From: Fibrobacter sp. UBA1765
Lineage (GTDB): Bacteria > Fibrobacterota > Fibrobacteria > Fibrobacterales > Fibrobacteraceae
Assembly (NCBI GenBank): GCA_002314675.1
Contig: DCGZ01000152.1
Coordinates: 1-20,035 of the forward strand
DNA: 20,035 nt
Direction of reading: 5' to 3'
The notes under the pieces were generated by a model. That model did not search any database. It was not told the origin of the DNA and saw nothing but the letters and a program-made list of their open reading frames with translations. Shown piece after piece: positions 1 to 7,596 of this stretch (positions are counted from its first letter, which is position 1; every line of letters starts with the position of its first letter). Position numbers and translations under genes: made by a program.

Positions 1-2
1 GC

Positions 3-536
3 CATAATGCGCTTGTAAAACCGGGGACGGCTCCTGTGTTTTATTCAGATGTGCATTCCGTGCAGTTGCTGCCAACGAAAGCTATGCAAGGCTCTATCGA
101 TATGCCGCAGCATTTGGAAGGTTATTTTGCAAAGCCGAATGGCGATATGAGTTCTTTTGAAGGCGATACATGGGTACGTGCAAACGACACGATTCTTTCG
201 ATACATCTGTTTAGTGGCTTTGGAACAACCATCGCAGAACTTACGTATACAAAGGATTCAGTTGCTTTCGAAAGTTCCTTTATGGATGTCGAAAAGCTTA
301 AGGCCGAATATGTACTTGCAGATTTTCAAATATGTTTTTACCCCTTTGAAGCGCTTAAGCAAAATTTTGAAAAATCAGGTTTTGAATTTTCTGAAACTAC
401 AGAAGGCTCCGGTTTTGAACGAGTATTAAGTGAAAATGGAACTGTAATTTTGAAGGCAAAAAAATCGGGTTCAGAAATTGACCTTGTAAACGAGTTGCGC
501 AAGTACAGGTACCATATAACCCTTGGTGAAAATTAA
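3..536 (+). CDS. DUF3261-type protein of an aryl-polyene-like cluster (5' end missing)
   Basis: The reading frame is open to the left edge of the window, so the true start and any signal peptide lie outside. An internal GTG at 36 is not needed as a start. The visible part (about 178 residues) has the late pattern I associate with DUF3261 proteins: an 'ADFQICFYPFEALK' segment (like the family's ADLQL-YWP-LEAL) and a closing 'LVNELRKYRYHITL' strand. In aryl polyene clusters DUF3261 proteins are envelope-associated and sit just upstream of the ketosynthase gene, as here. Its stop codon overlaps the next start by one base (TAATG), which implies translational coupling. The molecular role of this family is not established; involvement in envelope placement of the pigment is inference from the neighbours. 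Confidence 0.6.
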   Translation, partial: HNALVKPGTAPVFYSDVHSVQLLPTKAMQGSIDMPQHLEGYFAKPNGDMSSFEGDTWVRANDTILSIHLFSGFGTTIAELTYTKDSVAFESSFMDVEKLKAEYVLADFQICFYPFEALKQNFEKSGFEFSETTEGSGFERVLSENGTVILKAKKSGSEIDLVNELRKYRYHITLGEN

Positions 537-1738
537 TGACGCGTCCACTGTATATAAATGACTTTGCGTTCCACTGCATTCTTGGAAGCGGTTCTATGAA
601 GAACTGCTCTGCTGTCCTTGAAAAATTGAAGAATGCGGAACGTGGCGAGTTTACGATGCATGATGTTGCGGGTACAATGCGCCCTGCCGCAACAATTGAT
701 CCGGCGACACTCCCTGCTGTAGAAAATCAGATTTTTGACAATCGCGTGAATCGCTTGAGCCAGGCTGCCCTTTGCCAAATGGATTCTTCTATTCGCAGTG
801 CGGTTGAAAAGTTCGGCGCAGATCGCGTTGGCATTTTCATTGGTTCTTGCGACAACGGTTCCGAAGCTTCGCTTAGTGCTTTAAAGTGCTTTAAAGAAAC
901 GGGCGCATTCCCGGAAGGTTACAAGCTGGATTACCAGCGCGCGGATTTCCCGGCAAAGTTCATTGCAGAGCGCTATGGCATTACAGGAATGGTGAGCGTG
1001 CATTCTACGGCATGCGCATCAAGCGCTAGTGCCTTTGTTTCTGCTCGTAATAACATTTATGCGGGTAACTGTGACGCTGCCATTGTCGGCGGAGTCGATA
1101 TTGCGTCACTGCCGGTTATTCTTGGCTTTGCTTCATTGGAAGCAATGAGCGATAAGCCTACAAATCCGTTCAGTGCAAATCGTTCCGGTTTAACGCTTGG
1201 CGATGCCGCAGTCTATTTCCTTGTGACAAAGGACGAGTGTGCAGACTTGTGCGTAGGCTCGGAAAATCTCCAGGTGATTGGCTTTGGCGAAAGTGCCGAT
1301 GCAGACCATATCACGGCACCGCGTGCCGATGGCGAGGGTGCGTACCAGGCAATGCTTGCCGCTCTTAACGACGCGGAACTTGGCGCAAGTAAAATTGGCT
1401 ATGTGAACTTGCATGGTACTGGCACGCGCTTGAACGATGCCATGGAGGGCCGTGCAGTGAACAGGCTCTTTGGAGAAAATGTTCCTGCAAGTTCTACGAA
1501 GGCTTTGACCGGCCACACGCTTGGCGCAGCCGGAGCCATTGAAGTTGCGTTCTGCTGCATGGCTATGCAAAATCAGGTTTTACCGGCTCACTTGAACGAT
1601 GGTGTCGCTGACCCGGAAATTCCGCCAGTCCGCTTGGCTCACGCAAACGAGGCTGCAAAGGATTTGCATTACTGCATTACCAACTCCTTCGCCTTTGGCG
1701 GCTGCAACGTATCCCTTGTCGTCGCAAGGGATGCTTAA
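536..1738 (+). CDS. Beta-ketoacyl synthase (KAS II/FabF-like), first ketosynthase of APE-like cluster
   Basis: This 400-residue thiolase-fold enzyme would perform decarboxylative condensation of an ACP-bound acyl chain with malonyl-ACP. The catalytic triad is complete: Cys160 in HSTACASS, His293 in NLHGTGT and His327 in TGHTLGAAGA; the C-terminal FAFGGCN loop is also present. The length is normal for the family. The start at 536 overlaps the upstream stop (TAATG), and a GGTGA motif lies about 7 nt before it. It is followed by a dehydratase, a ketoreductase and another ketosynthase, which matches the tail order of aryl polyene clusters (ApeO-P-Q-R type). Housekeeping FabF is the alternative, but two ketosynthases flanking a dehydratase and a reductase next to a DUF3261 gene favour a specialised pathway. 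Confidence 0.85.
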   Translation: MTRPLYINDFAFHCILGSGSMKNCSAVLEKLKNAERGEFTMHDVAGTMRPAATIDPATLPAVENQIFDNRVNRLSQAALCQMDSSIRSAVEKFGADRVGIFIGSCDNGSEASLSALKCFKETGAFPEGYKLDYQRADFPAKFIAERYGITGMVSVHSTACASSASAFVSARNNIYAGNCDAAIVGGVDIASLPVILGFASLEAMSDKPTNPFSANRSGLTLGDAAVYFLVTKDECADLCVGSENLQVIGFGESADADHITAPRADGEGAYQAMLAALNDAELGASKIGYVNLHGTGTRLNDAMEGRAVNRLFGENVPASSTKALTGHTLGAAGAIEVAFCCMAMQNQVLPAHLNDGVADPEIPPVRLAHANEAAKDLHYCITNSFAFGGCNVSLVVARDA

Positions 1739-1792
1739 CAACAAAACAATTGGATGCCACTTTTCTGTTTTCTTATTTCTGTACTCTAACCT

Positions 1793-2257
1793 ATGACTGA
1801 ATACAATTCTAGAGAATCCGTTGCAACACTTGTTCCCCACAAGGGCAAAATGCTCTTGCTTGACCGTGTGAAATCTTACACGTTAGAAGAAAAAACGATT
1901 GTTACCGAAATCGACATTGGCAAAGACAACCTCTTTTTTGATGAAGACTTGCAAGGTGTACCTGCCCATGTCGCCTTTGAATATATGGCTCAGAGCATTT
2001 CGGCCCTTTCTGGAATTTACGGTAAATCCATTGGCAATGAACCGCAGGTAGGCTTTATCATGAGCGTTACAAACTTCAATGCTGCAAAGCCTTTCTTTAA
2101 GGCTGGAGATGTTGTAAAGGTTATGGTTCGCCAGACCATGCGTATGGATATGGCCGTGACTTTTGATGGCTCTGCAAGAGTCGGTGATGAAGTCTATGTA
2201 ACTGCAACGCTAAATACCATTGAAGTCCCAGACCCAAAGACTGCTCTTGGACTATAA
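1793..2257 (+). CDS. Hot-dog 3-hydroxyacyl-ACP dehydratase (ApeP/FabZ-like)
   Basis: This 154-residue protein has the single hot-dog layout. An N-terminal 'VPHKGKMLLLDRV' segment (about residues 14-26) resembles the start of FabZ/FabA and ApeP-type dehydratases. A central 'VPAHVAFEYMAQSISAL' helix carries His59 and Glu63 where FabZ has its catalytic His and acid. The expected reaction is dehydration of 3-hydroxyacyl-ACP to trans-2-enoyl-ACP, which builds the conjugated double bonds of a polyene when no enoyl reductase follows, and none is visible here. A 54-nt gap separates it from the ketosynthase. No clear ribosome-binding site precedes the ATG. Characterised APE systems use a second dehydratase partner (ApeI); none is visible in this window. 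Confidence 0.75.
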   Translation: MTEYNSRESVATLVPHKGKMLLLDRVKSYTLEEKTIVTEIDIGKDNLFFDEDLQGVPAHVAFEYMAQSISALSGIYGKSIGNEPQVGFIMSVTNFNAAKPFFKAGDVVKVMVRQTMRMDMAVTFDGSARVGDEVYVTATLNTIEVPDPKTALGL

Positions 2258-2332
2258 TTTTATAAGTAATTAATAATAAAACCTACATTTTTCTAAATCC
2301 TAGCTTCTAAAAAAACTAAATTTCGCACGCTT

Positions 2333-3061
2333 ATGGATAATGTTAAACAAGTTTTGATTACTGGAGCAAGCGGCGGCATAGGCCAAGCTATAGCTTTAGC
2401 AGTTGCTGAAGCTGGCTATTCCGTCATTGCTCATTATAACAACAATGCAGCCCCGGTAGAAGAGCTAGTTCAAAAAATTATTGCGAACGGCGGTTCTGCT
2501 CGCGCTTTGCAGTTCAATATTCGTGATCGCGAACAATGCCGCGAAGTCCTTGAAAAGGATATCGAAGAAAACGGCGTGTATTATGGCGTTGTAACAAACG
2601 CTGGCGTTTGCGCCGATACTGCATTCCCTGCAATGACCGATGAATACTGGGACAAGGTAATCGATACCAACCTGAACGGTTTTTATAACGTTATCCACCC
2701 GATTGTAATGCCGATGTGCCGCAAGCGAAAAGGCCGCATCATTACCATGTCTTCTGTTTCTGGCGTTATCGGCAACCGTGGCCAGGTAAACTACAGTGCA
2801 TCTAAGGCTGGCCTCATTGGCGCAACCAAGGCTCTTGCTACAGAACTTGCAAGCCGTAACATTACCGTGAACAGCATCGCTCCAGGTGTCATTGAAACCG
2901 AAATGATCAAGGACGCTCCGCTCGACATGATCTTGCCAGCGATACCGATGAAGCGTGTCGGCAAGCCGGAAGAAGTTGCGGCAACCGTCGTGTTCCTGCT
3001 TTCTGAAGGAGCCGCTTACATTACCCGTCAAGTTATTTCTGTAAATGGAGGCCTTGCATGA
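2333..3061 (+). CDS. 3-oxoacyl-ACP reductase, short-chain dehydrogenase (FabG/ApeQ-like)
   Basis: This 242-residue classical short-chain dehydrogenase would reduce the 3-keto group made by the ketosynthases, using NAD(P)H. The cofactor motif TGASGGIG is at residues 10-17, the NAG motif at about 89-91, and the catalytic set is Asn113, Ser141, Tyr154 and Lys158 (the YSASK motif). The C-terminal 'ITRQVISVNGGLA' is typical of FabG, where it reads ITGQ. Its last four bases overlap the next ketosynthase start (ATGA), so the two are translationally coupled. The 75-nt upstream gap is AT-rich and has no visible Shine-Dalgarno sequence, so a weak internal promoter there is possible but not demonstrable by eye. 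Confidence 0.85.
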   Translation: MDNVKQVLITGASGGIGQAIALAVAEAGYSVIAHYNNNAAPVEELVQKIIANGGSARALQFNIRDREQCREVLEKDIEENGVYYGVVTNAGVCADTAFPAMTDEYWDKVIDTNLNGFYNVIHPIVMPMCRKRKGRIITMSSVSGVIGNRGQVNYSASKAGLIGATKALATELASRNITVNSIAPGVIETEMIKDAPLDMILPAIPMKRVGKPEEVAATVVFLLSEGAAYITRQVISVNGGLA

Positions 3062-4284
3062 CCCGTAGAGTTGTTGTTACCGGAGGCTCCTGCCTTTCTG
3101 CCTTGGGCCAGGAAGTTGACGAATGCTTTGACAGCTTGAAGGCTTTGAAGAACAAGATTGTGCGCATGGACGAATGGGATGTCTATGCCCAAATGAATAC
3201 GCGCCTTGCAGGCCCGATCACCTACGCTCTCCCGGAATACCCGCGTAAAAAGATTCGTGGCTGTGGCCGCGTTGCCGTGATGGCTCTCGCTTCTGCAGAC
3301 CGCGCCATGCAAATGGCAGGCCTTACCGAAGACCCGGCACTATTGAAGTCCGGTCGCGTGGGCGTTGCTTACGGTTCCTCCATGGGAAGCATCAACGCGC
3401 TTGTAGACTTTTTCTCGATGCTCAAGACCTACGACTGTTCCGGCATTACGGCAACAAGCTACATCCGCTCCATGCCGCAGACTTGCGCCGTGAACATCAG
3501 CGTTTTCTTTGGCCTTACAGGTCGCATCATTACGACAAACACCGCTTGCACAAGTGGCAGCCTCTCCATTGGTCAGGCCTACGAAAACATCAAGTACGGC
3601 ATGCAGGACGTAATGATCGCTGGCGGTGCCGAAGAACTCAACCCAACTGAATCTGCCGTGTTCGACACGCTCTTTGCAACGAGTACCAAGAACGACACTC
3701 CGGAACTTTCTCCGGCAAGTTACGATCGCGACCGCGACGGCCTCGTAATTGGCGAAGGCGCGGGAACCTTGATTCTTGAAGAGTACGAACACGCAAAGGC
3801 CCGTGGCGCACACATCTATGCAGAACTCGTTGGCTTTGGCAACAACACCGATGGCGACCACATTACGCAGCCTAAAAAAGAAACCATGCAGGTTGCTCTT
3901 GAAATTGCAATGAAGGACGCAGGCATTTCTCCAGATGCAATCGGCTACGTGAACGGCCACGGTACGGCAACGCACCACGGCGACATCGCAGAAAGCTGGG
4001 CAACCTACAACGCATTCAATCAGCGCGCAGTTCCGCTTTCTAGCCTCAAGAGCTACATCGGCCATACGCTTGGCGCATGCGGCGGCATCGAAGCCTGGCT
4101 TGCAATCCACATGATGAACCGCGGTTGGTTCAGCCCGAATCTCAACCTCAAGAACGTTGACCCGGAATGCGCTCCGCTCGACTACATCACCGGTTCCGGC
4201 CGCGAAATGGACGTGGAATACATCATGAGCAACAACTTTGCCTTTGGTGGCATCAACACCTCCTTGATCTTTAAGAAGGTTTAA
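3058..4284 (+). CDS. Beta-ketoacyl synthase, second ketosynthase of APE-like cluster (ApeR-like)
   Basis: This 408-residue ketosynthase overlaps the reductase gene by 4 bp. The triad is intact: Cys164 in TNTACTSGS, His301 in NGHGTATHH and His336 in SYIGHTLGACGG, with Lys331 just before the last motif; the FAFGGIN loop lies near the C-terminus. It is a true condensing enzyme by sequence and not a chain-length factor, since those lose the Cys. In APE clusters a FabF-type ketosynthase closes the operon in this position. Compared with the upstream gene, codons here lean strongly to C-ending forms (for example GGC, AAC, ATC), which may indicate high expression or a different history within the same operon. 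Terminator-like hairpins follow within 110 bp. Confidence 0.85.
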   Translation: MTRRVVVTGGSCLSALGQEVDECFDSLKALKNKIVRMDEWDVYAQMNTRLAGPITYALPEYPRKKIRGCGRVAVMALASADRAMQMAGLTEDPALLKSGRVGVAYGSSMGSINALVDFFSMLKTYDCSGITATSYIRSMPQTCAVNISVFFGLTGRIITTNTACTSGSLSIGQAYENIKYGMQDVMIAGGAEELNPTESAVFDTLFATSTKNDTPELSPASYDRDRDGLVIGEGAGTLILEEYEHAKARGAHIYAELVGFGNNTDGDHITQPKKETMQVALEIAMKDAGISPDAIGYVNGHGTATHHGDIAESWATYNAFNQRAVPLSSLKSYIGHTLGACGGIEAWLAIHMMNRGWFSPNLNLKNVDPECAPLDYITGSGREMDVEYIMSNNFAFGGINTSLIFKKV

Positions 4285-4292
4285 AATATGGT

Positions 4293-4368
4293 GGGGGAGG
4301 TCTCCCCCTCGCAAAAGCCTCGCAATCCGAGTCTTTTGCTACCCCCTCTCCTAGGGGCTTAGCCCCTA
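4293..4368. repeat. GC-rich intergenic hairpins after the APE-like operon
   Basis: Two short hairpins lie between the last ketosynthase and the strong stem at 4392. The first pairs GGGGGA (4293-4298) with TCCCCC (4303-4308). The second pairs TAGGGGCT (4352-4359) with AGCCCCTA (4361-4368) around a single base. The composition (runs of G and C, 'cccctctcctagggg') is unlike the flanking genes and resembles a dispersed intergenic palindromic element, but no second copy is present in this window, so the repeat assignment is inference. Confidence 0.4.
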
Positions 4369-4391
4369 AAACCCCGCAAGTATCAAAGCGC

Positions 4392-4422
4392 AAGCCCCGG
4401 GAAGTGAAACTTCCCGGGGCTT
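4392..4422 (+). terminator. 13-bp perfect stem, likely end of the APE-like operon
   Basis: AAGCCCCGGGAAG (4392-4404) pairs perfectly with CTTCCCGGGGCTT (4410-4422) around the 5-nt loop TGAAA. The T-rich tract after it is interrupted (ctgttcttatttc), so it is strong as a stem but only moderate as an intrinsic terminator. It is the first strong stem 3' of the five co-directional genes. Confidence 0.65.
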
Positions 4423-4542
4423 CTGTTCTTATTTCGTCAGTGCATTGAGAACGCTTTACTTCTTTGCATATATCTCTGTGTGTCAAGGCATTGCGTTCAT
4501 GTCATCGTACACAACATTTTGCAAAAATGAATTTTTGCATAA

Positions 4543-4571
4543 AAAAAGACCTCTCTGAGAGAGGTCTTTTT
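4543..4571 (-). terminator. Intrinsic terminator of tRNA-Lys (bidirectional form)
   Basis: A 13-bp stem (4543-4555 with 4559-4571) has the core GACCTCTC/GAGAGGTC and a TGA loop, with an A tract on the left arm and a T tract on the right. It ends four bases from the 3' end of the minus-strand tRNA, so it should terminate that transcript. Being symmetric, it would also stop read-through from the plus-strand operon. Confidence 0.85.
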
Positions 4572-4574
4572 AAG

Positions 4575-4647
<73 letters not shown>

Positions 4648-4702
4648 ATTTATGTCTTGTTCATTTAAGAACTTGGAAGGGGTCGTTCTTCCGACGCGCA
4701 CA

Positions 4703-4730
4703 ATTATAGAAAACTGGAAAATTTTTTCAA
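4703..4730 (-). promoter_or_regulatory. Sigma70-type promoter of tRNA-Lys
   Basis: On the minus strand a TTGAAA -35 box (4725-4730) and a perfect TATAAT -10 box (4703-4708) are separated by 16 bp. The tRNA begins about 55 nt downstream, leaving a 5' leader of about 50 nt for RNase P removal. This is one of the best promoters in the window by consensus match. Confidence 0.8.
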
Positions 4731-4886
4731 GGGTAGAATGTGAAAAAATTTAAGATTTTCATGTTTTAATTCTCTTTTCACAACTTCCGCCAACTTGAAT
4801 TGAGCAATTTCGTTGCGGCGGTAGTTCCGCATTACGGACTTTACATCCAGCTGGATGCCAACGATTTTGTGGTAAGGTTTAGAATT

Positions 4887-4905
4887 GTCAAAATACAATT
4901 TTGAC
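4887..4905 (-). terminator. Short stem-loop directly after the restriction endonuclease stop
   Basis: GTCAAAA (4887-4893) pairs with TTTTGAC (4899-4905) around five bases, starting at the base next to the endonuclease stop codon. The stem is AT-rich and only 7 bp, with no long T tract, so it is a weak terminator or mRNA 3'-end stabiliser at best. Confidence 0.35.
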
Positions 4906-6081
4906 TTACATTTCAGTTTCTTTTACAAAGGACACGAATTTTTCTATTGTCCAAATATCAGATTGTTTGCTTTGGGGGAAAGATTTGATATATGGCTTGG
5001 GAACAACAAGAACCACTTTTTCAGATTTCATTTCATCCATTTGCTTTTCTGAAATACCTTGTTGTAACGTGCAAAGATATTTATATCCATTTTTTAGTCG
5101 ATCAGCCTCATTAAGAATCTGACGCCAACGATCTTTACATGTAGTTTTTGCCGCTAGAGATATCAATTTATTGGTAGGAAATGAATAATTATGGTAAGCG
5201 TTACTGGAAGGAAAAATAAAATCTGGTTTCTTATTTCCCTCTGTTATGACCTGAGATTCATAACGAACACCGTTGTTGTCAAATAACGCAGATAGATGGT
5301 GTTCTAAACTTTTTCCTGCTCGGCTTTTACGACGATTTAATACCTGATTCGCAACATTTATAAATTCGTCCACCGAAGGAAAACCATTTGCGAGAAATTT
5401 TCCATAGCGCGATTGTTCAATGGCTCTAAAAACATTATATTCTGAATTAGTCCAATCTATTAGGCACTGGTCAGGATTCAATATTGAATAATTCAATTGA
5501 TTATGAAGCCGATCATTGATTTCTCTGGCTTTTTTTGCCATTTTACAGGAGTCAGGAAATTCAATTCCTAATTCATTCAATTCATCAATAAAATTATGAA
5601 TTAAAATTTCTTCCTTTTCGTTGCTAGTTATCGACTTTTTTTCAATTAAGGAATTTGTTTCTAATGGAGACAAACCTATTGAATCAAGATAGTCGTTTAT
5701 ATCATCATCGGAATTTAAAACAAACGCCTGATAGCTATGTTCCGCTCGCTTTACTAGAACGAATAAAGCTCCTGTAAATTCCGGTCGAAAAATTGGAGTT
5801 CGTGTAATACGATATTCATCGCGAGTTCCTCGCCCGTAATAGATGAACCTTGATTCTGTAATAAACACATCCTCATAATGCCACTGAATTTCAGACAATC
5901 TATCTTTATTTTCGCCCTTAACTCCAGGACTATCAAAAAGGAGTGAATAACTATTTTTGGGTATATAGATTCCTGCCTGATGACTTTGGTCGGGCTTAGT
6001 ATCATTTGCAGATAAAAATTTGCAAAAGGCTTTTTCTCCATACGTAGTTGCCTTAATGGCTTCAGTAGCATAAGACTGCAT
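4906..6081 (-). CDS. Type II restriction endonuclease, EcoRII-like
   Basis: This 391-residue protein has two regions. The N-terminal part (about residues 1-150), with 'YYGRGTRDEYRITR' at 81-94, resembles the B3-like DNA-binding effector domain of EcoRII. The C-terminal part (about 190-391) resembles the EcoRII/PspGI/Ecl18kI catalytic domain: Glu260 in a SLEHH helix, Pro286-Asp287, Lys312 in 'LAAKTTCKDRWRQIL' and Glu325, giving the PD...K-X12-E form of the nuclease active site. It should cut unmethylated CCWGG or CCNGG sites. In EcoRII the N-terminal domain makes cleavage depend on a second site. The gene starts 12 nt after the methyltransferase stop, so the pair is co-transcribed. It is visibly AT-rich compared with the APE genes, consistent with horizontal transfer. 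Site specificity is inferred from family and partner. Confidence 0.8.
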   Translation of the reverse strand: MQSYATEAIKATTYGEKAFCKFLSANDTKPDQSHQAGIYIPKNSYSLLFDSPGVKGENKDRLSEIQWHYEDVFITESRFIYYGRGTRDEYRITRTPIFRPEFTGALFVLVKRAEHSYQAFVLNSDDDINDYLDSIGLSPLETNSLIEKKSITSNEKEEILIHNFIDELNELGIEFPDSCKMAKKAREINDRLHNQLNYSILNPDQCLIDWTNSEYNVFRAIEQSRYGKFLANGFPSVDEFINVANQVLNRRKSRAGKSLEHHLSALFDNNGVRYESQVITEGNKKPDFIFPSSNAYHNYSFPTNKLISLAAKTTCKDRWRQILNEADRLKNGYKYLCTLQQGISEKQMDEMKSEKVVLVVPKPYIKSFPQSKQSDIWTIEKFVSFVKETEM

Positions 6082-6093
6082 TTTGAAAATCCT

Positions 6094-7092
6094 CTATAAA
6101 TTTTCAAGTTGCTTAACGATAAGCTTCGCAACATTAGTCATCAAAGGCACAACCACAGAATTTCCAAATTGTTTATAAGCTTGAACATCGGAAACCGTAA
6201 TCTTAAATGTATCGGGAAAGCCCTGCAAACGGGCACACTCTCTTGGAGTTAACCGTCTAGGATTTTTATTCTTTTGTTCAATTAAAATTTCTGAACCATC
6301 TTTATAGTATCTTGCGCTAAGCGTTCGTGACACTCCATCAAGCGGAGCAATCCCATAACCAAAACCATTTCCTGCAGCTTTATGTTTTGCTGCATAATTC
6401 TGCAAGTATGTCCATAATTTATCTGACAGCGTGTACTTTGGATCGGGCTTAGATTCCAAAATATCACGCATTACAGGTTTAGGTTCTTTCGGAGAAATGG
6501 TAAATTGAAAGTCTATTTTCTTTTTAAATATTTTTCTGTCAAAACCGACTATCAATATTCTTTCACGGTGTTGAGGTACAAAATTTTGACCATCTAACAC
6601 CTTGTAGAAAATTTCATAATCTAATTCGTCTAAAGATTCTTTAATAACCTTAAAAGTATTGCCTTTGTCATGACTACATAGGTTTTTCACATTTTCAAGC
6701 ATAAACGCTTTTGGACGTTTTTCTTTGATAATTCTGCAAACATCAAAGAATAAAGTGCCTTGAGTTTTATCTTCAAATCCTGTTGCACGCCCCAAGCTGT
6801 TCTTTTTAGAAACTCCTGCAATGGAAAATGGTTGGCACGGGAATCCTGCAACAAGAATATCATGATCAGGAATTGTTTTAGCATCAACCTTTGTTATATC
6901 ACCATCAGGCATGTCACCAAAATTGTCGAAATATGTTTTTTGGCTAAACTTATTCCACTCATTTGTGTAAACGCATTTTCCTCCAGCCGCTTCAAAAGCA
7001 ATACGCATTCCGCCGATACCGGCAAACAAGTCAATGAACCTAAAATTCTGTTTTACAGATTTCTTTTTAGACTTAACATCTTGGCCAGCCAT
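6094..7092 (-). CDS. DNA (cytosine-5) methyltransferase, Dcm/M.EcoRII-like
   Basis: This 332-residue C5-cytosine methyltransferase protects host DNA from the adjacent endonuclease. Conserved motifs in order: I, FIDLFAGIGG (19-28); IV, GFPCQPFS with catalytic Cys86; VI, ENV (133-135); VIII, QHRERI (174-179); IX/X, TPRECARLQGFP and QFGNSV. The target-recognition region contains 'GFGYG' and 'LSARYYKDGSEILI', a signature seen in enzymes recognising CCWGG or CCNGG. AGGA lies about 9 nt before the ATG at 7092. The N-terminus is short (about 16 basic residues before motif I), so it lacks the helix-turn-helix extension that lets M.EcoRII/M.SsoII-type enzymes repress themselves. No separate controller gene or vsr gene is visible. 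Confidence 0.92.
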   Translation of the reverse strand: MAGQDVKSKKKSVKQNFRFIDLFAGIGGMRIAFEAAGGKCVYTNEWNKFSQKTYFDNFGDMPDGDITKVDAKTIPDHDILVAGFPCQPFSIAGVSKKNSLGRATGFEDKTQGTLFFDVCRIIKEKRPKAFMLENVKNLCSHDKGNTFKVIKESLDELDYEIFYKVLDGQNFVPQHRERILIVGFDRKIFKKKIDFQFTISPKEPKPVMRDILESKPDPKYTLSDKLWTYLQNYAAKHKAAGNGFGYGIAPLDGVSRTLSARYYKDGSEILIEQKNKNPRRLTPRECARLQGFPDTFKITVSDVQAYKQFGNSVVVPLMTNVAKLIVKQLENL

Positions 7093-7114
7093 GTATCTCG
7101 TTCCTCGAGTTGAA

Positions 7115-7130
7115 GGTGAACGAGTTCACC
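7115..7130. promoter_or_regulatory. Operator-like palindrome upstream of the methyltransferase
   Basis: GGTGAACGAGTTCACC is a 16-bp site with perfect 7-bp half-sites (GGTGAAC/GTTCACC) and a 2-bp centre. It lies 22 bp upstream of the methyltransferase start. A second nested inverted repeat, CTCGTTC (7097-7103) with GAACGAG (7118-7124), covers the ribosome-binding region, so the two structures are mutually exclusive as RNA. This suggests a repressor site or a leader switch; no cognate regulator is encoded nearby. Confidence 0.45.
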
Positions 7131-7277
7131 CTCAGTCGGGAGCAAGAAACCGCGATGTCAAAACAAGCAAAGAAAACGCTCGCAAACGCACGTGTGGATA
7201 CACGCACGAATTCCCCGGGCACCGAATGGATACAGTACGCCCAGGGTACAGCATGGCCTATGTAACCATAGGTCAAC

Positions 7278-7343
7278 GAACGTTTGTCTTATTCAATGGT
7301 TTTGAAAAGTGTCGAAGTTTTCAGCTGTAGAACAAGAGCAAAC
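7278..7343. repeat. 66-bp direct repeat, copy 1
   Basis: This copy matches 7597-7664 over its whole length. The 23-base core running from TTTGAAAAGTG to GAAGTTTTCAG is identical, and flanks such as CGTT-GTCTT and GAACAAGAGCAAA-CTC are also shared. It is in the same orientation 319 bp away. It contains no convincing coding sequence. Confidence 0.8.
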
Positions 7344-7393
7344 TCAGCAAGAGTCGTTCTTGTAGCATACTTCACACACATTTAAAGGAAAAA

Positions 7394-7513
7394 GGCGTGG
7401 AATTGAATGCATCTACCCAACTGAAGGCCTTCGACTGCCCAAAACCAAGTAAACACAAACAACCCACGCCCCAATTGCGTGCCGTAAACACGGCAGCAGA
7501 TGCCTCAGCATCT
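7394..7513 (-). ncRNA. Candidate structured RNA between the direct repeats
   Basis: Read on the minus strand, this segment gives AGATGC-TGAG-GCATCT (7498-7513), then GCCGT-GTTT-ACGGC (7481-7494), then a long-range helix GGCGTGG/CCACGCC (7464-7470 with 7394-7400) enclosing 63 nt and followed at once by TTTTT-CC, which would act as a terminator. A palindrome GAAGGCCTTC sits inside the enclosed loop. No known RNA family is recognised and no good promoter is seen, so this is a structural candidate only. Confidence 0.3.
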
Positions 7514-7596
7514 AAAGGGTCGTTTGCGTACAGGCAGATTTATCAAATATGCATATAGCAAAACGATGCCATCAAGCAAAGCCTAATAGCAAGCGT

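Noticed and set aside
3340..4314. 324-codon minus-strand open frame opposite the second ketosynthase
   Set aside because: It is a shadow of a gene with an intact Cys-His-His triad, and its Cys/Ala/Val-rich composition is an antisense artefact.
4704..4898. A 64-codon minus-strand frame (KPYHKIVGIQLDVKSV...) just after the endonuclease
   Set aside because: It starts with TTG inside the stem-loop after the endonuclease stop, has no ribosome-binding site and ends within the tRNA-Lys promoter. I recognise no family. It could be a gene relic but I cannot support it.
7156..7161. Minus-strand TTGACA upstream of the methyltransferase as its -35 box
   Set aside because: At the proper distance the sequence is CGACTG, not a plausible -10 box.
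7034..7330. 98-codon plus-strand frame running from the methyltransferase start into the first direct repeat
   Set aside because: It overlaps the methyltransferase 5' end and the operator-like palindrome, has no ribosome-binding site, and its tail is repeat sequence.
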